From: an uncultured Terriglobus sp.
GTDB taxonomy: Bacteria > Acidobacteriota > Terriglobia > Terriglobales > Acidobacteriaceae
Assembly (NCBI GenBank): GCA_937871605.1
Contig: CALMRM010000186.1
Span: forward strand, 1-12,491
Direction: 5' to 3'
Length of the DNA stretch: 12,491 bases
The translations under genes were made by a program, and so were the position numbers. Numbering within the stretch: the first letter of the stretch is position 1; each line of letters starts with the position of its first letter. Under the pieces are notes generated by a model, which was not told where the DNA came from, made no database searches, and was given only the letters and a program-made list of their open reading frames with translations. This document shows positions 7,226 through 12,491 of this stretch, in pieces.

Positions 7226-9880
7226 ATGGAGCAGCCGCAGGCCACCGCGCCCACGCCGGTCCAATCCGCTGCAGTCGATATCGCGCCCACCGATTCCGGC
7301 CGGAATCTGGAGGCCGCCCTGCCTGCGCCTGCGCCGCTTGACCCGGCAGAGTCGCGCCGCCCCCTCTCCGCCTGGCACCCGGTGAACGGCGAAGACGCGC
7401 CGCAGCAGGTCAACGCCCTGGGCGAGCCGGTTGGCACGCTGTCACCCGTGCTCACCCCCGTCAGCCAACAGCAAATCTCGTCGCCGTTCTCCTCAGCCAC
7501 CTACCTGCCCGGCTTTCCGCCCGATCTGACGCACGGCATCGATACACACTTCGAACGCCTGCTCGCCACGGTGCACGCGAACCGCCCCGGCGACGACCTC
7601 GACATCATCCGCTCCGCCTGGCAGTTCTGCATGTCGCAGCACGAGGGCCAAAAGCGCGCCAGCGGCGAACCCTACATCATCCACCCGCTCGATGTGGGCC
7701 AGATCCTTGCCGAAATGAAGATGGACTCAACCGCCATCGCCGCGGGCCTCTTGCACGACGCGGTGGAAGACACCGACGTCTCCACGCAGGACATCTCCCG
7801 CCGCTTCGGCGCGCAGGTCGCCCACATCGTCGAAGGCGTTACCAAGCTCGACCGCATCAAGTTCGCCAACAAGGAAGATCACCAGGCCGAAAACATCCGC
7901 AAAATGCTGCTGGCCATGGTCACCGACATCCGCGTCGTGCTCATCAAGATGGCGGACCGCCTGCACAACATGCGCACGCTCGGCCACCTCAAGGCCGAAA
8001 AGCAGCAGCGCATCGCCCGCGAAACACTCGACATCTACGCCCCACTCGCCCATCGGCTTGGCATGGGCAAGCTGCGCGGCGAATTCGAAGACCTCTCCTT
8101 CCAGTACGTCGATCCCGCGCGCTACCTGAAGCTCGCCCAGCAGGTCGAAGCGCTGCGCACGCAGGGCGGCGAACGCTTTATCGAAGAGGTCGTCGAAAAG
8201 CTCGAGACCGAGCTCACCCGCCACGGCGTCCCGGGCGAAGTGGAGTACCGCATCAAGCGGCTCTACAGCATCAGCATGAAGGTGCAGGCGCACATCACGG
8301 CGGGCGGCACCGATGACCTCTCGCAGGTGCACGACCTCTACGCCGTCCGCATCGTCACCGAGACGCAGGCCGACTGCTACCACCTGCTCGGCATCGTGCA
8401 AAACCTCTGGCGACCCGTGCCCGGCCGCATCAAGGACTTCATCGCCATGCCGCGCCCCAACGGCTACCAGTCGCTGCACACCACGCTGGTGGCGGGCGGC
8501 GGCACCCAGTTTGAAGTGCAGATCCGCACCGCGGAAATGCACCGCATCGCGGAAGACGGCATCGCCGCGCACTGGAAGTACAAGGCCAACGAAAGCGTTA
8601 ACGCCAAGGACGAGCAGCGCCTCGCCTGGGTGCGCCAGCTCATGGAGTGGCAGCGCGAAATGACCGACCCCAACGAGTTCATGTCGACCCTCAAGATCGA
8701 CCTGTACCCCGAGGAGGTCTACACCTTCACGCCCAAGGGCAAGGTCGTCGTGCTGCCCAAGGACGCCAGCCCCGTCGACTTCGCCTACACCGTCCACACT
8801 GAGGTGGGCCACTCCACCGTCGGTGCCAAGGTCAACGGCCGCATCGTGCCCCTGCGCCACCGCCTGCGCAACGGCGACATCGTCGAAATCACCACCCAGG
8901 CCGGCCACACGCCCTCGCGCGACTGGCTCACTTTTACCAAGAGCAGCCGTGCCCGCAACAAGATCAAGCACTGGCTCAACGAGCACCAGCGCGAGCGCGC
9001 CATCGAGATTGGCCGTAAGTTGCTCGACCGTGAGGCTCGTAAGTTCAAGGTAAGTCTGGCTAAGTTGACCGACGCGGATTATGAGCGCGTCGCCAACATC
9101 TATGGCCTGGGGAACCAATCCGACTTACTCAGCAGCATCGGCTTCGGTAAGTACAGCGCGCGCCAGGCGCTCAACAAGTTAGTTCCTGGCAGCACCCGCG
9201 TAGAGTCCGCCGAGGAGGCTGCGGAGGTGCAGCAGGCCACGGCCAACCCCGCGCCGCCCGGTTCGCTGGCCAATGTTCCCACCAGCGAACTCAGCAAAAT
9301 GTCCGACGCAGTCAAGCGCGTCTACTTCGGCAAGGGCTCCGACTCCTTGCAGGTGGAAGGGCAGGGCGACCTGCTCGTCTATCGCGCGAGATGTTGCAAC
9401 CCCATCCGCGGCGAAGAAATCGTGGGCTACGTCACCCGCGGCAAGGGCGTCGCCGTACACGCGCGCAGCTGCCCCAACGTGCAAAACCTGCTGTACGAAA
9501 GCGACCGCCGCATCACCGTGGAGTGGGCTCCGCTGCCGGAAGACCTGCGCAAGGCAGGCCTCGGCCCGGACGGCAAACCGCTAACGGAAAACGCCAGAAA
9601 CCAGAAACCAGAAACCAGCAACCAGAAACCGTCGCGCTATCCCGTCCGCCTCATCGTCACCTGCGACGACCGCAGCGGCATGCTCAAGGAACTCACCGCC
9701 ATCATCTCCGACGACGACACCAACATCCGCTCCGTCGACAGCCGCGTCAACGAAGACGGCACCACCGCCACCGTAGACTTCGTCGTAGAAACCCTCGACC
9801 TACGCCACCTAAACAAACTCACCGTAGACATGAAACGAGTCCCAGGCGTAAGAGAAGTCCAGCGCGTCAGCAAGATTTAG
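7226..9880 (+). CDS. rel: Bifunctional (p)ppGpp synthetase/hydrolase, Rel/SpoT family
   Basis: Long RelA/SpoT homologue of 884 residues that makes and degrades the alarmone (p)ppGpp. The first ~100 residues are a Pro/Ala/Gln-rich extension not typical of the family. The hydrolase HD domain carries His153 (HPLD), His177-Asp178 (LLHDAVEDTD) and Asp244 (MADRLHN), the full metal site. The synthetase domain has DLYAVRIV, then RIKD at 401-404, the RxKD signature of bifunctional enzymes rather than the ExDD of RelA, then NGYQSLHTT and EVQIRT with Glu430. TGS lies at about 497-560, the Cys-rich zinc-finger/RIS domain has Cys723, Cys724, His745 and Cys749, and ACT spans about 804-884. All catalytic residues are present. 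The linker before ACT is encoded by five 7-bp repeats. The start is the only ATG before residue 136. The stop overlaps that of the convergent gene, so there is no terminator between them. Confidence 0.96.
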   Translation: MEQPQATAPTPVQSAAVDIAPTDSGRNLEAALPAPAPLDPAESRRPLSAWHPVNGEDAPQQVNALGEPVGTLSPVLTPVSQQQISSPFSSATYLPGFPPDLTHGIDTHFERLLATVHANRPGDDLDIIRSAWQFCMSQHEGQKRASGEPYIIHPLDVGQILAEMKMDSTAIAAGLLHDAVEDTDVSTQDISRRFGAQVAHIVEGVTKLDRIKFANKEDHQAENIRKMLLAMVTDIRVVLIKMADRLHNMRTLGHLKAEKQQRIARETLDIYAPLAHRLGMGKLRGEFEDLSFQYVDPARYLKLAQQVEALRTQGGERFIEEVVEKLETELTRHGVPGEVEYRIKRLYSISMKVQAHITAGGTDDLSQVHDLYAVRIVTETQADCYHLLGIVQNLWRPVPGRIKDFIAMPRPNGYQSLHTTLVAGGGTQFEVQIRTAEMHRIAEDGIAAHWKYKANESVNAKDEQRLAWVRQLMEWQREMTDPNEFMSTLKIDLYPEEVYTFTPKGKVVVLPKDASPVDFAYTVHTEVGHSTVGAKVNGRIVPLRHRLRNGDIVEITTQAGHTPSRDWLTFTKSSRARNKIKHWLNEHQRERAIEIGRKLLDREARKFKVSLAKLTDADYERVANIYGLGNQSDLLSSIGFGKYSARQALNKLVPGSTRVESAEEAAEVQQATANPAPPGSLANVPTSELSKMSDAVKRVYFGKGSDSLQVEGQGDLLVYRARCCNPIRGEEIVGYVTRGKGVAVHARSCPNVQNLLYESDRRITVEWAPLPEDLRKAGLGPDGKPLTENARNQKPETSNQKPSRYPVRLIVTCDDRSGMLKELTAIISDDDTNIRSVDSRVNEDGTTATVDFVVETLDLRHLNKLTVDMKRVPGVREVQRVSKI
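9594..9628 (+). repeat. 5 x 7-bp tandem repeat (CCAGAAA) inside rel
   Basis: Five head-to-tail units of CCAGAAA, the fourth reading CCAGCAA, followed by a partial CC. It encodes the Asn/Gln/Lys/Pro-rich linker RNQKPETSNQKP between the RIS and ACT domains. Since 7 is not a multiple of 3, any gain or loss of one unit shifts the frame. Loss of one unit reaches TAG at 9774-9776. Gain of one unit opens the frame that runs to 10008. Confidence 0.85.
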
Positions 9881-11391
9881 CGCTCACAATTTGCGGTACC
9901 GAGTCGCACACCATAAAGAGCAAGATTCTGCATATAGTGGGCACGAAACCCTGGAGCAAGTACTGCCTTGTCCAAGTTTCGTGCGCCGTAAAGATCTCTC
10001 ATGTGTAACACCCAATCCCAATATGTAGCTGAATCAAATGAGGCACTGAATTGAAAGTTGCTTCCCGTCGAGACGTTGTAAAGACGATATTTGCTGGCTT
10101 TCGCGAAGGAGGGTAGCGGGTCAAATGGTCCAGACCACTGAACTGCCTTAATCGGAAAGTAAGAAAACGGATCGAACAACTTGTCGTCTTTGGCTGCGAA
10201 AAGTTCTTCGGGAAAGCCAAGAAGCAATTGGAAGCTATCTAGCTTAGCTCCCGTAAGATCGGCACCCATGAAGTGGTCGCCCTGTGCTCCTATGACTGGA
10301 TCGGAATATAAGACCGTGAAAATTGTGCGTCCACTGAAATCAGCGTTGGTGAGATTAGCGCAGGTGAACAGTGCACCGGGAAGAGCTAGCGTAGTGTTCG
10401 CTGCCTCTGCTTCCACTACTCCCCAAGGAGTGATACCTACGTCCTGAGTCAGTTTAGCTTCGGTTAGATTCGCATTTGTGAAATAAGTTAGGCCTAGATC
10501 AGCATTGTTGAAAGAAGATCTGGTCAAATCGGCTCGTTCAAAATGTGCGCGGCTTAGGAAAGCCGTATCAAAGTTCGTGTCTGCCAACTGCGCTGGTTTG
10601 TCTGCTGAAGAGAACACGCATTCTACACAGTAGATCTGAGACAAATCTGCTGCGTAAGCACCAGCTCTTACCAAAGCAGCAAGAGCGCGCGCGCTCGCTA
10701 GGAGAGCATCGCGCTCCTCATCAGGGGGATTTCCAATCGGCACTACGAGTGGAGGGTCAGAGGGCCACTCGCCAGAAGAGGGAATTTTCTTAAAGAAATA
10801 TTCGTCTCTTGTATGCCTTAGCAGAACTCGGTTGCGATCTCTAGCGGTTATCAGCGCCGCATCTAGTGCCGCCTTGCTAATTTGCAGAACACCTAATTTA
10901 TCTAGTGAGTCAAGTAGCGCCTCGCGCACGGTTCTGTCTTGTTCTATAACAGCAGCGTTAATGATGAAGTTTAGTGCGCTTTCCTGCCGCGAGCCCTCAC
11001 CTGCTCTTAGAAAGAGCTGTAAGCCGATGAGCCCTGTCAATCGTTCCGAAGGCTGCTGACTCCCTAGTCGAGTGACTGATCTCTCAAACCGCTCATCTTC
11101 TCTGGAACGCAATGATTGTCGTTGCTGGAGAATGCCAATAACTATTGTAAATATGATACCGATGCTCGTAGCGAGGGGCCCTACGGCTTTCGCCCACTCT
11201 AGCCAATTACCAAAGCTTAGTTCTCGCTTTAGCTTCGCTATTTCTAGGGCTCTTTTAAGCTGCTCGTCTTTAACTTCTGTAGCGGGTAGTTCATCCGAGA
11301 CGGGTAAGGTCGAAACTTCTGTTTGCGTTCCGAAATGCGGTGAGGTCGCATCTTTATGGATGTGCTCGCTTGCCGGATGTCTTCGTTTCAC
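9877..11391 (-). CDS. Membrane-anchored pentapeptide-repeat protein
   Basis: Protein of 504 residues, function unknown. A charged N-terminal region with a likely coiled coil (about 41-58) leads to one transmembrane helix (about 71-88, GPLATSIGIIFTIVIGIL). Next comes a helical segment with ERFERSVTRLGS and RLTGLIGLQLFL, matching the RF..A..QLGS...R.GGIYAL pattern often found next to the membrane helix in bacterial pentapeptide-repeat proteins. Pentapeptide repeats of A(D/N)LxX type appear at about 268-315 (DTNFD, RADLT, NADLG, NANLT) and 340-384 (CANLT, NADFS, GADLT). The last ~100 residues are unrecognised. The start is GTG 11391, set by AAGGAG at 11404-11399; the next Met is residue 375. Base composition is much lower in GC than its neighbours (26 of 60 at 10141-10200, against 40 of 60 in rel at 8401-8460), suggesting transfer. 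Its stop codon overlaps that of rel. Confidence 0.8.
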   Translation of the reverse strand: MKRRHPASEHIHKDATSPHFGTQTEVSTLPVSDELPATEVKDEQLKRALEIAKLKRELSFGNWLEWAKAVGPLATSIGIIFTIVIGILQQRQSLRSREDERFERSVTRLGSQQPSERLTGLIGLQLFLRAGEGSRQESALNFIINAAVIEQDRTVREALLDSLDKLGVLQISKAALDAALITARDRNRVLLRHTRDEYFFKKIPSSGEWPSDPPLVVPIGNPPDEERDALLASARALAALVRAGAYAADLSQIYCVECVFSSADKPAQLADTNFDTAFLSRAHFERADLTRSSFNNADLGLTYFTNANLTEAKLTQDVGITPWGVVEAEAANTTLALPGALFTCANLTNADFSGRTIFTVLYSDPVIGAQGDHFMGADLTGAKLDSFQLLLGFPEELFAAKDDKLFDPFSYFPIKAVQWSGPFDPLPSFAKASKYRLYNVSTGSNFQFSASFDSATYWDWVLHMRDLYGARNLDKAVLAPGFRAHYMQNLALYGVRLGTANCER

Positions 11392-11425
11392 CCGTTCACT
11401 CCTTCGTAGTCAGCACGGTATACCT

Positions 11426-11455
11426 AGCGTAAGCGTGAATGATGGTGCTTGTCAG
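11426..11455 (-). promoter_or_regulatory. Candidate promoter for the pentapeptide-repeat gene
   Basis: On the minus strand CTGACA (11455-11450) and TACGCT (11431-11426) are separated by 18 bp and lie 35 bp before the GTG start. The match to a sigma-70 pattern is only partial. The rest of 11456-11587 shows no gene or clear structure. Confidence 0.3.
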
Positions 11456-11587
11456 GCGTTGGGTCGTCTATCCCGTTCGGATCGAACATGCATGCAAGTA
11501 GGTTATTCCTGTTGAAATAGCACACCTTCAGCAAGCGCGGATTAGCCGCCGAAAGTGGTGTCTACCATCACCGCGAATTCTCATCTT

Positions 11588-11644
11588 AGCGGTTGAAGCC
11601 GCTTCTTCTGCTGCGATGCCTGTCTATCACAACGGCTAGAGCCG
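11588..11644. repeat. Two degenerate REP-like palindromes
   Basis: AGCGGTTGAAGCCGCT at 11588-11603 and CGGCTAGAGCCG at 11633-11644 are imperfect versions of the AGCGGCT-AAGCCGCT palindrome found further right. They look like old copies of the same interspersed repeat. No coding sequence overlaps them; 11645-11712 holds nothing else that I can name. Confidence 0.6.
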
Positions 11645-11712
11645 CGCTCTCCCCAGGACCACCACTCCGCACCCTCATGAACTCCGCCCGTCCTCTAGCC
11701 GGATTCCGGCAA

Positions 11713-11868
11713 TCCCTCAGCGGCTAAAGCCGCCCTCCATGGGCGAACTAGATGGTGGGGCTGAAGCCCCACCCCTCTAAAACATTTGGTGGAACAGGCT
11801 TTCGGAGGGGCAGGGCTTTAGCCCTGCCCTGAGTCCAGCCAGGAGGAGCGGCTTTAGCCGCTGAGGGA
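11713..11868. repeat. REP-like composite element bounded by 21-bp inverted repeats
   Basis: A 156-bp unit whose outer 21 bp (11713-11733 and 11848-11868) are exact inverted copies, each containing the palindrome GCGGCTAAAGCCGC. Inside are two longer hairpins: GGTGGGGCT/AGCCCCACC at 11754-11773 (9-bp stem, 2-nt loop) and GGGCAGGGCT/AGCCCTGCCC at 11808-11829 (10-bp stem, 2-nt loop), with CCCCTC and GAGGGG facing each other in the interior. This is the architecture of REP doublets or BIMEs mobilised by RAYT transposases. A RAYT remnant abuts it on the right. Confidence 0.8.
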
Positions 11869-12032
11869 GTGCTTCTCACGCAGCATGCAGCTGGCGGACA
11901 ACCATGCGTAGTCTGCAGCAGGAGCACATAGCCCAGCCTTCACCGGGTTCTGCTCGAGTAGCGTTTGTGCTGAAGAAAGTCGTCGCGATCGCGGCAGCGG
12001 TGGTCGGCATAGCCGGTTTGCCACACTAAATA
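11854..12032 (-). pseudogene. C-terminal remnant of a RAYT (REP-associated, IS200-like) transposase, frameshifted
   Basis: This is a minus-strand fragment. From 12032 the translation reads YLVWQTGYADHRCRDRDDFL then QHKRY, matching the (I/V)WQ.G..DH.IR...D...H..Y segment of RAYT proteins. At about 11958 one base is missing, and in the shifted frame it continues LEQNPVKAGLCAPAADYAWL then SAS, the family's YI.QNPVKAGLV....DYPWSS motif, ending LSG and TAA at 11856-11854. That stop codon lies inside a REP palindrome. The N-terminal catalytic half (HUH motif) is absent and the fragment directly follows the stop of the upstream small gene, so it is inactive. RAYTs normally cut and move the REPs beside them. 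The identification rests on these two adjoining motif blocks. Confidence 0.8.
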
Positions 12033-12326
12033 CTAGCCACGCGATAGCTGGTCGATGCGTCCGTCGAGCTTGCCGGTAACGGCGAAGAACTGCTTCTGGT
12101 TACCCTTGATGAGGGTCAGCCTGCGGTTCACTTCGTCGAACTGGCGATTTACCTCGTCGAACTTGCGATCTGTATTCCGCTCAACCTCGTCGAACCGACG
12201 GTTGACGTCGGCGCGTAGGTCGGTGGAGCGTTGATTCTGGTTGATCCACGCAAGAATAACGAGCACAAAGGAGCCGATGGCCGTGCTGAGCAGGGAGATG
12301 AACTGGAGATTGGTCACAGGCGGCAC
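12033..12326 (-). CDS. Small membrane-anchored coiled-coil protein
   Basis: 97-residue protein, function unknown. An N-terminal hydrophobic helix (about residues 9-28, ISLLSTAIGSFVLVILAW) is followed by a charged helical stretch with tandem copies of RFDEVxR: VNRRFDEVER, RKFDEVNR, RQFDEVNRR, giving a clear heptad pattern that should form a coiled coil, and a C-terminal KLDGRIDQLSRG. Such proteins usually act as tethers or spacers in the membrane. The start is a GTG at 12326 with GGAG 8 nt upstream; a second GTG three codons later is equally plausible. It lies 18 bp after the PEP-CTERM gene on the same strand, so it may be co-transcribed with it. Its stop is immediately followed by the RAYT remnant in the same frame, so the C-terminus might have been altered by that junction. 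Confidence 0.65.
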   Translation of the reverse strand: MPPVTNLQFISLLSTAIGSFVLVILAWINQNQRSTDLRADVNRRFDEVERNTDRKFDEVNRQFDEVNRRLTLIKGNQKQFFAVTGKLDGRIDQLSRG

Positions 12327-12344
12327 TCCGTGTGCTCCATGCTA

Positions 12345-12491
12345 TCAGGCAGAGAAGCGCACCTTGCCGTGCGATGCCTGGCGCCGCAGCCGTCGGCGCA
12401 CCGCTCCCGTGGCGCAGAGCAGGCCGGTGCCCAGCAGGAGGAGCGAGGATGGCTCAGGCGTAGGCGAGATGGGTGTCGCGGTCAGGTGGAG
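12345..12491 (-). CDS. 3' end of a PEP-CTERM sorted exported protein
   Basis: The minus-strand frame is open from the right edge to TGA at 12347-12345; 48 residues are visible. They contain PTPEPSSLLLLGTGLL followed by a short hydrophobic helix and an Arg cluster (RRRLRR): the PEP motif, transmembrane helix and basic tail of a PEP-CTERM signal. Proteins with this tail are exported and processed by an exosortase (EpsH/Xrt family), usually in bacteria that make exopolysaccharide. The tail continues 11 residues past the arginines (QASHGKVRFSA), somewhat longer than usual. The body of the protein lies outside the window, so its own function cannot be stated. No exosortase gene is visible here. 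Confidence 0.85.
   Translation of the reverse strand, partial: LHLTATPISPTPEPSSLLLLGTGLLCATGAVRRRLRRQASHGKVRFSA

Noticed and set aside
7727..9118. 463-codon open frame on the minus strand inside rel
   Set aside because: It lies wholly antisense to a gene with complete family motifs; its Val/Asp/Ala/Gly/His-heavy composition is a by-product of GC-rich codons.
9391..10008. 205-codon plus-strand frame overlapping the end of rel
   Set aside because: Arg/His/Pro-rich out-of-frame reading of rel; noted only because a repeat gain would fuse rel to it.
11072..11515. 147-codon plus-strand frame over the start of the pentapeptide-repeat gene
   Set aside because: Antisense to a gene with a strong ribosome binding site and recognisable repeats; Ser/Leu-rich with no domain.
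11588..11868. CRISPR-like array of repeats
   Set aside because: The repeats are inverted palindromes of different length and spacing with no regular spacers and no cas gene nearby; they fit REP elements.

Overview
The window reads as chromosomal DNA from a GC-rich acidobacterium, most likely of the Terriglobus/Granulicella/Edaphobacter group. This is an inference from four signs: high-GC coding sequence, a bifunctional Rel protein, a PEP-CTERM sorting tail, and clusters of GCGGCTAAAGCCGC-type palindromes next to a degraded REP-associated tyrosine transposase (RAYT). No rRNA, tRNA or CRISPR array was seen.

Layout. Positions 1-383 hold the 3' end of a polytopic membrane protein (+). Position 461 starts a YcbB-like L,D-transpeptidase lipoprotein (+). 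The gap at 2171-2625 holds a terminator-like hairpin, a 31-codon membrane-peptide gene on the minus strand with a near-ideal ribosome binding site, and two tandem hairpins just upstream of it. A secreted alpha/beta hydrolase (+, 2626-3795) converges on a GT-C type membrane glycosyltransferase (-, 3822-5522). A 265-bp divergent spacer leads to an SGNH/GDSL lipoprotein (+, 5788-7185), followed 40 bp later by a long RelA/SpoT homologue (+, 7226-9880). The stop codon of rel overlaps the stop codon of a convergent, clearly AT-richer pentapeptide-repeat membrane protein (-, 9877-11391). The right end holds a REP-like palindrome cluster (11588-11868), a frameshifted RAYT C-terminal remnant (11854-12032), a small membrane-anchored coiled-coil protein (12033-12326) and the 3' end of a PEP-CTERM gene (12345-12491), all of the last three on the minus strand.

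How the genes fit together. The left two thirds is mostly cell-envelope biology: cross-linking of peptidoglycan, lipid-linked sugar transfer and exported hydrolases. Rel is a core stress regulator of (p)ppGpp. The right end is accessory in character, with AT-rich cargo, transposase debris and repeats. I see no large new multigene system. The strongest leads are a 5 x 7-bp tandem repeat inside rel that could switch the C-terminal ACT domain off by slippage, the unannotated 31-codon gene with its structured leader, and the REP/RAYT remnant whose stop codon lies inside a REP palindrome.
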